From positions 1-64,000 of the forward strand of contig NZ_JAMXQU010000006.1 of the NCBI RefSeq assembly GCF_024054035.1: 64,000 nucleotides of DNA, given 5' to 3'. The notes under the pieces were generated by a model. The model ran no database searches, had not been told where the DNA came from, and was given only the letters and a program-made list of their open reading frames with translations. Source of the stretch: Asaia lannensis NBRC 102526 (GTDB lineage: Bacteria > Pseudomonadota > Alphaproteobacteria > Acetobacterales > Acetobacteraceae). The first letter of the stretch is position 1. Every line of letters begins with the position of its first letter. A program made the translations under genes and the position numbers. This document shows, piece by piece, positions 8,811-16,532 of the stretch.

Positions 8811-9254
8811 TCAGGCGTCTCGCCTGCCCCTCGATGCCCCGAATGCCATACCGGCGACCATGGCGGCATAAACCACCGCCATCTCTTTTTTCAAAAAAAC
8901 CAGTTCCCAGCCGGGGGTAAACCGTCTGGGTGTCGCCTTGTAATCGGCGAGGGCCGCAACCGGCCCCAGAGCGAGTGTTGCAACGACCGCGCGCGCCCGG
9001 GTGGGACGCTTGCCGAGGGCGCAATCGTAAAAAACAGCCCAGAACAGCACAGCAGCGACATTGGTCGCCATGCCTGTCCCCGAATGAACGCCATCGAACT
9101 GTGTGACAGAGGCGGCCTCATCTCCTTTGAGCCAGTGTGCCGTACAGTTGATCCCCCTTGCCGCTGCGCCGGTTTTTCTGTGCGCGAGGGCAAGCAGGGC
9201 TGCATTGCAGGCGAGGGAGCCGAACAGGGTGATTGCAGGCAGACGCGAGCGCAT
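8811..9254 (-). CDS. Small conserved-looking membrane protein, unknown
   Basis: This 147-aa protein has an N-terminal hydrophobic segment (LFGSLACNAALLALAHR), an internal AAVLFWAVFYDCAL helix, a third VVATLALGPVAALADY helix and a C-terminal AVVYAAMVAGMAFGAS helix, so about four membrane spans. His and Trp residues (TAHWLKG) sit between the first two. The ATG at 9254 has GGAG eight bases upstream. Codon use matches the neighbours. I do not recognise the family. It runs opposite to tldD with 18 bases between the stop codons. Confidence 0.7.
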   Translation of the reverse strand: MRSRLPAITLFGSLACNAALLALAHRKTGAAARGINCTAHWLKGDEAASVTQFDGVHSGTGMATNVAAVLFWAVFYDCALGKRPTRARAVVATLALGPVAALADYKATPRRFTPGWELVFLKKEMAVVYAAMVAGMAFGASRGRRDA

Positions 9255-9314
9255 GGATATGTCTCCGTTCAGTAAGGCTGCCCCTCACAAAATGCAGCCC
9301 TCAGGGAAGGTAAT

Positions 9315-9761
9315 TCAGTAAAGCGTCAGGCAGATGGCGCCCCCTACGATCGCCATCATCCAGAAAATGGAAACGACGATGCGATGGCGTATGGCACGCA
9401 GGGCCAAAAGCCGCATAAGCGGGTCGAGTTCGGACCCGGCAGTGTTTTTTTTCTGCCAGTCCATGCGCTGGCCCCGCTCATTATCGTCCACTTCATCGTG
9501 AGACAGCGCAGCCAGTCTGTCCTCGCCACGTACGCGCACGGCCTTGCACCATTCCATACGCAGACGCTCCAGCTCGCTTCTCCGGAAAAACGGCCGCGAG
9601 CGGATTTTCAGCATGGCAGGGCCGCAGCGGAATAGTCGCAGCGCACGGAAAAGTCCCGGTGTCAGGCCGAGGAACGCGGCGGACTGAACCGGATCGAGCA
9701 GTTCCTGCCGGGGCATGACCCGAATGACCGCACCTGTTCCCGCTTCATCGGGACGATCCAT
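9315..9761 (-). CDS. HTH_17-like DNA-binding domain with C-terminal membrane anchor
   Basis: This 148-aa protein starts at ATG 9761, which is preceded by a strong GGGGAGG ribosome-binding site; further upstream frames are unnecessary. Residues about 25-70 (SAAFLGLTPGLFRALRLF, GPAMLKIRSRPFFRRSELER) have the spacing of a MerR/excisionase-like winged helix (HTH_17): helix-turn-helix, a G-P turn, a basic wing, then an S-x-L-E helix. The last 22 residues (VVSIFWMMAIVGGAICLTLY) are a single hydrophobic helix ending at the C-terminus, so the protein is predicted to be tail-anchored. It is divergent from the YbiI-type gene at 9913, with a repeated motif in between. Its targets are unknown; regulating its own region is a reasonable guess. 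Confidence 0.7.
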   Translation of the reverse strand: MDRPDEAGTGAVIRVMPRQELLDPVQSAAFLGLTPGLFRALRLFRCGPAMLKIRSRPFFRRSELERLRMEWCKAVRVRGEDRLAALSHDEVDDNERGQRMDWQKKNTAGSELDPLMRLLALRAIRHRIVVSIFWMMAIVGGAICLTLY

Positions 9762-9797
9762 CGTTTCGCCTCCCCAATCAGGCCGATGAACGATGCA

Positions 9798-9850
9798 GGC
9801 AAGAGCAAGGTTCGGGATATTTCTGCAGCTCTTGCCCCCAGCTCTTGCCC
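9798..9850. promoter_or_regulatory. Three-copy GCTCTTGCC motif cluster
   Basis: GCTCTTGCC occurs as an inverted copy at 9798-9806 (read as GGCAAGAGC) and as two direct copies at 9828-9836 and 9841-9849, within an 11-bp AGCTCTTGCCC repeated with a 13-bp period. The cluster lies between the divergent HTH gene (9761) and the YbiI-type gene (9913), where operators would be expected. Confidence 0.55.
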
Positions 9851-9912
9851 GCATCGGAAGCAGACACAACATCAGACTCAAGCAGTAGAAACCAGGTAAA
9901 AGGGATAAAGCC

Positions 9913-10176
9913 ATGGCAACCGGCTGGGCTCCCGATGGAGCCGTTCAAGACCAGATTGACGATACGATCAGCGATGCCGTGAAGAGGGCACGCGCCAATA
10001 TGCCCAAGGGCGAGACCCTGACAGAATGCGTTTCGTGCGGAGAAGACATACCACCTGCGCGTCAACGTGCCCTGCCTGGAGTCAAATTATGCGTGGAGTG
10101 CCAATCGGAGCGCGACAAGAGGCCGGTCTTCACCGGCATCAACCGGCGAGGCAGCAAGGACAGCCAGTTGAGATGA
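9913..10176 (+). CDS. DksA/TraR-type C4 zinc-finger protein (YbiI family)
   Basis: This 87-aa protein matches E. coli YbiI along its whole length: it begins MATGW with QIDDTISDAVKRAR, carries four cysteines (ECVSCGEDIP and KLCVECQ) that would bind zinc, and ends in NRRGSKDSQLR, which is nearly invariant in the family. YbiI-like proteins belong to the DksA/TraR zinc-finger superfamily, whose larger members bind RNA polymerase through the secondary channel; the exact role of YbiI is not established. AAAAGGGAT lies upstream of the ATG. The stop codon overlaps the start of the next gene by 4 nt (ATGA), so the two are translationally coupled. Confidence 0.9.
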   Translation: MATGWAPDGAVQDQIDDTISDAVKRARANMPKGETLTECVSCGEDIPPARQRALPGVKLCVECQSERDKRPVFTGINRRGSKDSQLR

Positions 10177-11240
10177 GCCGTCCAGGTCAGGGTTTTGCAT
10201 CGATCGCGAAAGGCCTGTCCGTACTTGCTCTGTGTTGTGTCACGATGGGCATCGTGCCTGCCCTCGCCTCTGACGCGCCCGATTGCGTTGAAGGTGCCGT
10301 TCAGCTGCCCCTGCTCGGAGGCATGGGCGATGCGCCCGTTTTGCCCGCCACACTCGAGGGACGACCGATCGCCGTCTATTTTTCGCCGGGGTTCGACAGG
10401 TTCTATGTGGGCAACATGAACGGGTTCGATACGACCGATACCCGTCTATCGGCTCATGTCACGATCAACGGCGTGCATTCCGAGACCTATCCGATCATTC
10501 GGGCAGGAAATTTCAGGCTCGGTCCGATCGATATGGGTACGCCCGATATGATCCAGCAGGTCGATTACCCGTCCCAGCAGATCGGCAAGACCCCTCTTAT
10601 CGGTGTGATGGGTTTCAACAGCTTTGAGCACCTTTCCGTTCTGCTCGACATGCCACACGGAATTTTCGCGCTGATACGCTTTCGCCGTGATGAAACGTGC
10701 AAAGAGGCCCCGTCAGCCCTGATGGGGCACGGAACATACAGCGTCCCGTTGCAGGAAAAGACACTGATCCCGGTCTCTGTAGGGGGAACCCTGCGGGATT
10801 TCACACTCGACCCGGATGTACCCGTGACGACACTGCCCGCCAAATGGCTTCCGCCGGGCGGCGATATGTCGCGCAATATAACCGGTCATGATGGCGTCGC
10901 GCTTTATGGCTCCCTCCGCTCGCATATCGTCCCGACAACCGGCGTAACGATGAGGATCGGAGATCTGCATCTGGACAGGATGACGGTCTATGCGCAGGAC
11001 GATCTGACCATGGGCCTGCTCGGGATGGATTTTTTCCAGAGTCATATCGCCCTGATCGATTACCCCGGTAACAGGGTCTATTTTCTTCCCAGCACGGCGC
11101 GCATCGCACGACCGGGGGCCAATCTGCATTTCGACCGTTTCCGCGTGGGGCATGCCAGAGTTACACATGCCCCCAAAGATCCCAACCGGTCCCATACCGA
11201 CTGGCCCCTGACCCCGGCCTATCAGGGCCAGCCAGGATAA
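10173..11240 (+). CDS. Secreted retropepsin-like protein with degenerate active sites
   Basis: Translation is taken from the ATG at 10173, which overlaps the stop of the zinc-finger gene and starts a clear signal peptide (SIAKGLSVLALCCVTMG, cleavage near PALASDA). The 355-aa product looks like two aspartyl-protease-like (retropepsin fold) repeats: RPIAVYFSPGF and, later, RDFTLDPDVP occupy the positions of the usual D-T/S-G loop, and each is followed by a G-x-x-G-x-x-x-F strand (GVMGFNSFEHLSVLLDM; GLLGMDFFQSHIALIDY). Neither repeat keeps a DTG/DSG triad, so proteolysis is unlikely and a binding role is more plausible. The fold assignment is inference from pattern; no known gene name applies. 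Confidence 0.7.
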   Translation: MSRPGQGFASIAKGLSVLALCCVTMGIVPALASDAPDCVEGAVQLPLLGGMGDAPVLPATLEGRPIAVYFSPGFDRFYVGNMNGFDTTDTRLSAHVTINGVHSETYPIIRAGNFRLGPIDMGTPDMIQQVDYPSQQIGKTPLIGVMGFNSFEHLSVLLDMPHGIFALIRFRRDETCKEAPSALMGHGTYSVPLQEKTLIPVSVGGTLRDFTLDPDVPVTTLPAKWLPPGGDMSRNITGHDGVALYGSLRSHIVPTTGVTMRIGDLHLDRMTVYAQDDLTMGLLGMDFFQSHIALIDYPGNRVYFLPSTARIARPGANLHFDRFRVGHARVTHAPKDPNRSHTDWPLTPAYQGQPG

Positions 11241-11247
11241 AGGTGCC

Positions 11248-12183
11248 TCAGAGCAGGGGTGTCAGGAGCGGCATGCCCTGAAAAAAGGCTGCCAGATTAT
11301 CGAAAACCAGACGCCCCATGGCTGTGCGTGTTTCAACCGTCGAACTGGCACGATGGGCCTGCAAGACGACGTTGTCGAGCGACCAGAATGCCCGGTCCAT
11401 TTCGGGTTCCCTCTCGAAGACATCCAGTCCCGCACCGCGAATGACGTTTGTCTGCAGGGCGTCGAGAAGTGCCGCCTCGTCCACCACACTGCCGCGCGCC
11501 ACATTGATCAGGAACCCCTTGGGGCCCAGAGCCTCAAGCATGGCCTTGTCGATCATGTGGAAAGACCGTGCGCCACCGGAGACGCAAAGCACCAGCACAT
11601 CCGCCCATTCTGCCAGAACGCGCAATTCCGGATAAAACGGGTATTCAGGGGTATCGGTCTGCTCGCGCGAGCTGAAATAGGCAATGGTCATGTCGAAAGC
11701 AGCTGCACGTTTGGCGACGGCTTTGCCAATGGCACCGAACCCGGCAATACCGAGCTTGCGCCCCTTGAGCGTCCATGAATTGGGCACAGGCTCGTGCCCC
11801 CATTTTCCGGCACGCACGAACCGGTCGCTGGCTGTAATGCCGCGCACGGTATCGAGCATGAGCCCCATCGCCATATCGGCTACATCTTCGGTCAGCACAC
11901 CCTGCGCTGTGGCCACGCGGATATTTCTGCGACGACACTCATCGATGTCGATCCTGTCATAGCCGACACCATTGACCGAGATGACCTTGAGGTTCGGCAG
12001 AACATCCATGACCGCGCGCGGCAGACCGCTCCCGCCGCCGGTCGTCACGCCCTCTATACGTTCGGCGAGCGGGCCGAGTGCCGCGAGCGTGCTGAACTGA
12101 TGGAGGCGAAAAGGCGACCCGAGCTGCTCATTGAAGCTCGCAGGCATCGGGTCGATCATCAGGATATCGGTCTTGCTGGCCAT
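11248..12183 (-). CDS. D-isomer-specific 2-hydroxyacid dehydrogenase
   Basis: This 311-aa cytoplasmic oxidoreductase belongs to the NAD(P)-dependent D-2-hydroxyacid dehydrogenase family (glyoxylate/hydroxypyruvate reductase type). The Rossmann motif is GFGAIGKAVAKR. Catalytic residues can be placed on the Arg of NVARGSVVDEAAL, the Glu of DVFEREP and the His of LQAHRASST. The last motif deviates from the usual TPHxG(S/G), which may affect specificity. The start is ATG at 12183, and a perfect dyad lies 17 bases upstream. The MhpD-like gene upstream on the same strand suggests a small carboxylic-acid catabolic pair, but they are separated by 128 bases. Confidence 0.88.
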   Translation of the reverse strand: MASKTDILMIDPMPASFNEQLGSPFRLHQFSTLAALGPLAERIEGVTTGGGSGLPRAVMDVLPNLKVISVNGVGYDRIDIDECRRRNIRVATAQGVLTEDVADMAMGLMLDTVRGITASDRFVRAGKWGHEPVPNSWTLKGRKLGIAGFGAIGKAVAKRAAAFDMTIAYFSSREQTDTPEYPFYPELRVLAEWADVLVLCVSGGARSFHMIDKAMLEALGPKGFLINVARGSVVDEAALLDALQTNVIRGAGLDVFEREPEMDRAFWSLDNVVLQAHRASSTVETRTAMGRLVFDNLAAFFQGMPLLTPLL

Positions 12184-12199
12184 GATACGTCCGTCTGGC

Positions 12200-12220
12200 G
12201 GGTTGCAGGGCCTGCAACCC
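12200..12220. promoter_or_regulatory. Perfect 10-bp dyad upstream of hydroxyacid dehydrogenase
   Basis: Arms GGGTTGCAGG (12200-12209) and CCTGCAACCC (12211-12220) are perfect inverted repeats around one base. The dyad is 17 bases before the dehydrogenase start and has no T tract, so an operator is more likely than a terminator. Confidence 0.5.
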
Positions 12221-12311
12221 TATGAAGATCGCCGCCATATGGTGCATCACCTTGGCGTGACGGGCACAACGACAGGCCATATGGCTGTCATCCGGCGGCA
12301 GTTACCCGATA

Positions 12312-13148
12312 TCAACGCGCGTGCAGACGGAAAGGCGCACCCAGATGGGCCTCGACCGGGAAAAGCCCTTCGAAAGCCACGCAGATATCCGATGGATCTT
12401 CCACGAAGAGTGTACCCATTGTGGAACCGGTCGTGATGACATCGCCTGCGCGCAGGGGACGCCCGCGTGCAATGGCGTGATTGGCCAGCCAGGTCAGAAG
12501 ACGCAGCGGATCGCCTGCCTTGTTGCCGCCCCGCTGATCGTAACGCTTTTCACCATTGACCAGCATGGTCATGGGTAGGGTGATTGGGGTAAAATCGCGC
12601 CAGTTTGTAACGCCACGCCCCACAATCAGTGCGCCATGACTGCCCTGATCGGCCAGATGAGACAGGTTATGCTGTGTGTCGGGCGCCACGAAACGCGTAT
12701 CGAGCAGCTCGATGGCGGCATGGATGGCCCCGATCGCCTCACCGACCTCTTCGACCGTCCAGGCGGTCTCGCGTGCGGGCAGATCGCTGGCAAGCGAATA
12801 GGCAATTTCAGCCTCGACACCGTGAAAACGACAGAAAGAGGGCGACAGATCGTGCCCGCTCTCGAAGACCGTCGCACGATGAAGCGGCGCACAGGCCGGG
12901 GTTGCCGTCGGTGTGGCTGCGCCCACCTTCCATCCCACGATCTCCCCTTTTCCCGACTCGCTGAGCAGGCGGGCAACGACATCCTGCACGGCGTAAGCGG
13001 CTTTGGGATTGATGGGAACAATGCTCTCGGGGACGGTCTGCAAGGGCTTGTTGGTGCGCCGTGCATCGAGAAGAAGGGAGGCCAGATGCTCATCCGGCGC
13101 TGTTTCCCGCAGGGTATCCTGTATCGAAGCGGTCATGAAATCGGTCAT
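12312..13148 (-). CDS. 2-keto-4-pentenoate hydratase / FAH-superfamily protein (MhpD-like)
   Basis: The protein resembles MhpD/TesE-type hydratases, which add water to 2-hydroxypenta-2,4-dienoate in aromatic meta-cleavage pathways, or related decarboxylases. Diagnostic segments are PKAAYAVQ, GWKVGAAT, the metal-binding VEAEIAYSLASDLP with its two acidic residues, and AIELLDTRF. The ATG at 13148 gives 278 aa, close to the family's 260-270, but ATGs at 13136 and 13196 are also possible and none has a good Shine-Dalgarno. No ring-cleavage dioxygenase or aldolase lies nearby, so the in vivo substrate may be different from the classic one. Confidence 0.82.
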   Translation of the reverse strand: MTDFMTASIQDTLRETAPDEHLASLLLDARRTNKPLQTVPESIVPINPKAAYAVQDVVARLLSESGKGEIVGWKVGAATPTATPACAPLHRATVFESGHDLSPSFCRFHGVEAEIAYSLASDLPARETAWTVEEVGEAIGAIHAAIELLDTRFVAPDTQHNLSHLADQGSHGALIVGRGVTNWRDFTPITLPMTMLVNGEKRYDQRGGNKAGDPLRLLTWLANHAIARGRPLRAGDVITTGSTMGTLFVEDPSDICVAFEGLFPVEAHLGAPFRLHAR

Positions 13149-13314
13149 TTCCAGAACAAGGTCGTCAGCAAGATAGATCAGGCCATCGCGTGCCATCATC
13201 GTGTTCAGCAAACAGGATGAGGAACAATCTGACCATCGAATCAAGATGACATGTATGTAAGAATTTATCCATCTTTCGTTTGCTCTTCAGCCGGGTGGCC
13301 GTTGATCGTCCCCC

Positions 13315-14106
13315 TTAGACCCTGTCGGGTCTCAAGGCCTGAAAGAACAGCAGATCGAAATTACGGGACAGGATGTGATTTGCCACGGCAATCATGGTTG
13401 TCACGATGAGGCTTGCCCCGATCAGAGAGGAACCCGACAGGGCGAACGCTGCGGTCTTCTGCACCAGAACAGTCGTCAGCGCGAACGGAACAGTAAGGAC
13501 TGCGCTCCAGAAAACGTAGCTCCAGACATGACCTCTCATGGCTTCATAACTCTGCGCGATACGAAAACCCGCATGGCCACTCTCCCACGCAATGTAGCTC
13601 ATCACGAAGCAGCGTACGCTCAGCCAGATCCAGAACACGCACAGCAGACCAAGAAGACACCCCCCTCCCAGCTTGAACGGGAATGCCATGCGCTCCCCCA
13701 TTGCCGTGATGATTTCAGGAATCACGAGACCTGTCAGCCCGGCCGGAATAACCTGAACGAACGCATTGACGCCAAGAGACTGCATGGCCCCCCGATCCAG
13801 CCGCCAGAGCGCCAAACCGCGTCGCGAGGTCAGACGCGCACGAGTGACCGTAAGAGTCAGGAACCAGAACACGAGCATATCGAGGCAGCTCAGCGCCAGA
13901 TAATCCGGGTTATCCAGCTTCCCATAGGCCCGGGCCATCGAAGGCAGGTAAGCCTGTCTGATCACAGCGAGGAAAGAACCCGCAAGGATCACGACGCCGA
14001 TCAGGCTCAGAACGTCAGGTCGATAAAGAAAGCGCAGTTTGATGCTCTGGCGCATAAGCTGCCCTGCTTGCCAGAACGATATCGTTTTTGAAGACAGCGT
14101 TTTCAT
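13315..14106 (-). CDS. Multi-pass membrane protein, unknown
   Basis: This 263-aa protein has about six hydrophobic helices: VLSLIGVVILAGSFLAVI, LALSCLDMLVFWFLTL, a span near VIPAGLTGLVIPEII, GGCLLGLLCVFWIWLSV, VWSYVFWSAVLTVPFALT and a last span near LIGASLIVTTMIAVAN. Basic loops alternate between them. It has no signal peptide and no transporter signature I recognise. ATG 14106 is preceded by GGGGG and GGATC. The shape (paired spans with short loops) resembles helper membrane domains of unknown function. A 9-bp inverted repeat lies just upstream. Confidence 0.65.
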   Translation of the reverse strand: MKTLSSKTISFWQAGQLMRQSIKLRFLYRPDVLSLIGVVILAGSFLAVIRQAYLPSMARAYGKLDNPDYLALSCLDMLVFWFLTLTVTRARLTSRRGLALWRLDRGAMQSLGVNAFVQVIPAGLTGLVIPEIITAMGERMAFPFKLGGGCLLGLLCVFWIWLSVRCFVMSYIAWESGHAGFRIAQSYEAMRGHVWSYVFWSAVLTVPFALTTVLVQKTAAFALSGSSLIGASLIVTTMIAVANHILSRNFDLLFFQALRPDRV

Positions 14107-14152
14107 TCTGTCAGATCCAGCCCCCGATTATGCCGCGCTCCATGGTGCGACC

Positions 14153-14186
14153 TCATGACCGAAAAGTTCCGATTGACCGGTCATGA
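14153..14186. promoter_or_regulatory. Inverted repeat upstream of the membrane-protein gene
   Basis: TCATGACCG (14153-14161) and CGGTCATGA (14178-14186) are perfect 9-bp arms, and the right arm overlaps a palindrome TGACCGGTCA. There is no T run. An operator for the gene starting at 14106 is possible, or a weak terminator for yaiI, which ends at 14210. Confidence 0.35.
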
Positions 14187-14209
14187 CCCGAAATCAGTCG
14201 GCGCAAAAC

Positions 14210-14689
14210 CTAACCCGGCGGCAGAACCATGGGGCGAGGCCGCGGCTTGCGGGCCTTGTTGACCAGCGTATCCAGCGCGGAAAGGAAACGCGAGCGATCT
14301 GCCTTGCCGAATGCGGCGCCGCCCGGCGTCATCATCCCTGCCGAGCGCAGATCGGTCATGAGGTTACGCATGGCCAGCGCCATGCCGATCGCATCGCTGT
14401 CGAGCACGCGTCCTTTCGGGTCGATCACATGCACGCCCTTCTCGACACAACGGGCTGCAAGCGGAATATCGGAAGTGATCACGATGTCATTCCCGACTGC
14501 ATGTTCGGCAATCCAGTCATCCGCCACATCGGGACCGGATTCGACGACAATACGTTCGATCAGAGGAGAGTCGGGCAGGGCGATCATGCGATTGGCCACG
14601 ACAAAACTGTGCAGTCCATAACGACCGGCCACGCGATAAACCTCGTCCTTGACCGGACAGGCATCGGAATCAATGAAGATACGGGTCAT
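14210..14689 (-). CDS. yaiI: YaiI/YqxD family protein (UPF0178)
   Basis: The protein begins MTRIFIDSDACPVKDEVYR, the hallmark of the YaiI/YqxD family, and continues with SGPDVADDWIAEHA, DIVITSDIPLAARC and FGKADRSRFLSALD in the expected order. At 159 aa it has the family's usual length. The family has a PIN-like (nuclease-type) fold with conserved acidic residues, but its cellular role is not established. The ATG at 14689 is chosen because the family's N-terminus starts exactly there; the longer upstream frame is not conserved sequence. It is a single gene between two inverted-repeat elements. Confidence 0.93.
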   Translation of the reverse strand: MTRIFIDSDACPVKDEVYRVAGRYGLHSFVVANRMIALPDSPLIERIVVESGPDVADDWIAEHAVGNDIVITSDIPLAARCVEKGVHVIDPKGRVLDSDAIGMALAMRNLMTDLRSAGMMTPGGAAFGKADRSRFLSALDTLVNKARKPRPRPMVLPPG

Positions 14690-14782
14690 GGCCCTACTGT
14701 GCCGCAGAGTGGCAGGCGCGGCAAACCGATTGCCGCAGTCAGAACCGGACGGACAAAAGCGGCCCGATAAAAACCGGGCCAA

Positions 14783-14820
14783 TAAAAAAGGCAGGGCCCT
14801 GCGGCCCTGCCTTTCTTTTA
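14783..14820. terminator. Intrinsic terminator after degP
   Basis: GGCAGGGCC (14790-14798) pairs with GGCCCTGCC (14803-14811) around a 4-nt loop, with an A run on the left and T-rich sequence on the right. It can end degP transcription (leftward) and rightward transcription alike. A second hairpin with arms GGCCCG and CGGGCC at 14761-14780 adjoins it. Confidence 0.8.
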
Positions 14821-14864
14821 CTGACGACGAAACCGAAACGCCGGATCGTCACCCGCGACCGGGA

Positions 14865-16424
14865 TCAATTGCCGTCGTCATTGCCATCGTCATCGCTGTC
14901 GCTTCCTGCAGGAGCGATCGCGATAAAGATCTGCTGGCCGTCACGCAGCACGCGCAGCAGGACAGGCTGCTTGTTCTTGAGCACACCGCGCACAGCAGTC
15001 AGCACGGCACGCGGGTTGTCCACAGCCGTATTCCCCACGGCCTGAATGATGTCACCGGGGCGCACACCGGCCTGTTCGGCTGGCGAACCGGGAGCGATCT
15101 GGCTGATCACCGCGCCCTTGACGGTATCATCCACACCCAGCTGCTGACGCATGTCACGCGAGAGCGGTGCAAGGGCGATACCGATCTTGCCGCCGCCAGC
15201 CTGGCTGGAATCGTCGGACGATGCAGCATCGGCGCCTTCGCCGTCCTTGGGCATGTTGCCAATCTTGGCGGTAATGGTCTGGCTCTTGCCATCGCGCAGA
15301 ATGGTCAGCGTCGCATCGGTACCGGGCTTCATCGAAACCGTATGAACGACCAGATCGTGCACGCTCTTGATCTTGGTGCCGTTCAGCGCCGTAACCACGT
15401 CACCGCTCTTGAGCCCGGCCTTGTCGGCAGGACCGCCCTTCGTGACCTGAGCCACCAGCGCGCCCTCAGGCGGTGCGCCCGGCTCGCTCGGCTTCAGGTT
15501 CAGAGCCTGCGCCAGCGTCGGCGAGATACGCTGCATGAGCACGCCCAGATAGCCACGCGTGACATGACCCGAGGTGCGCAGCTGGTCCACCACGCTCTTG
15601 ACCGTGTTGGAGGGGATGGCAAAGCCGATACCGATCGATCCGCCCGAGGGCGAGATGATGGCAGCGTTCATGCCGATCACCTTGCCGTTCTGGCTGAAGA
15701 GCGGCCCACCCGAATTGCCGTGGTTGATCGGCGCATCGATCTGGATGAAGTCGTCATAAGGACCGGCATTCAGGTCGCGACCGCGTGCCGAGACAATACC
15801 CGCTGTGACCGTACCGCCCAGACCGAACGGATTGCCGACCGCAACGACCCATTCACCCGGCTGGACATTGTCGGAATCGCCCAGCTCGATGAAGGGCAGC
15901 TTGCCGTTGGGCTTGATCTTGAGCAGGGCGACATCGGTCTTGGGGTCGCGCCCGATAATCTTGGCAGGCAGGGTCGTGCCGTCATCGAGCGTGACGGAAA
16001 CCTTGGTTGCCCCGTTCACCACATGGTTGTTGGTAACGATATAGCCGTCACTGGAGATAATGAATCCCGATCCGCGTGCCTCGACCGTGCGGCGCGGCTG
16101 CTGCTGCTGCGGCATCATCTGGAACGGGAAGGGGAACGGGAAAGGCATGCCCTGCGGCATCTGCTGGCCACCGCCGCCACCTTCTTCCTGCTCCGCCACA
16201 TCGGCGCGGATATGAGAGGTGATGGAGACCACAGCAGGCTTTACCTGCTTCACCAGATTGACGAAGTTCGGCAGGGTCTGGAGTTGGGTCTGGGGCGTGA
16301 TCGGCCCTTCGGCCCAGGCTGATGACGAGGCGCCCGCTCCGATGGACAGCGCCGTGGCGGCAACCAGAGCCAGGGAACGGAATTTCCGTGAAGGCGTCAA
16401 ACGAACAGGCATGGCGTCAGTCAT
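14865..16424 (-). CDS. degP: Periplasmic serine protease DegP/HtrA (Do family)
   Basis: DegP-type proteins degrade or hold misfolded envelope proteins. After a signal peptide (SLALVAATALSIGAG, SSAWA cleavage) the trypsin-like domain carries the triad His134 (TNNHVV), Asp164 (TDVALL) and Ser238 (GNSGGP). Two PDZ domains follow (around GYLGVLMQRISP to the KIGNMPK segment, then a second from GIALAPLSRDMR). The stretch before the protease core, roughly residues 81-112, is low complexity: poly-Gly, alternating Pro-Phe and poly-Gln, equivalent to the LA loop. The C-terminus is an Asp/Asn-rich acidic tail, and His replaces the usual Pro before GNSGG. At 519 aa it is in the normal range. Confidence 0.95.
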   Translation of the reverse strand: MTDAMPVRLTPSRKFRSLALVAATALSIGAGASSSAWAEGPITPQTQLQTLPNFVNLVKQVKPAVVSITSHIRADVAEQEEGGGGGQQMPQGMPFPFPFPFQMMPQQQQPRRTVEARGSGFIISSDGYIVTNNHVVNGATKVSVTLDDGTTLPAKIIGRDPKTDVALLKIKPNGKLPFIELGDSDNVQPGEWVVAVGNPFGLGGTVTAGIVSARGRDLNAGPYDDFIQIDAPINHGNSGGPLFSQNGKVIGMNAAIISPSGGSIGIGFAIPSNTVKSVVDQLRTSGHVTRGYLGVLMQRISPTLAQALNLKPSEPGAPPEGALVAQVTKGGPADKAGLKSGDVVTALNGTKIKSVHDLVVHTVSMKPGTDATLTILRDGKSQTITAKIGNMPKDGEGADAASSDDSSQAGGGKIGIALAPLSRDMRQQLGVDDTVKGAVISQIAPGSPAEQAGVRPGDIIQAVGNTAVDNPRAVLTAVRGVLKNKQPVLLRVLRDGQQIFIAIAPAGSDSDDDGNDDGN

Positions 16425-16532
16425 GATCTTTCCAGCTTTGGCACCACCAGGGGTGCAGTACGGTACAAGAAACTTATGAAGCGTCTTCCGGTTCGTCCAG
16501 AACAGCGCGCTGTAAAAACGTGGTAATCCGTT

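Noticed and set aside
14649-16322. Plus-strand open frame of about 557 codons opposite degP
   Set aside because: Arg/His-rich antisense frame with no domains; DegP on the other strand has the full catalytic triad and PDZ domains.
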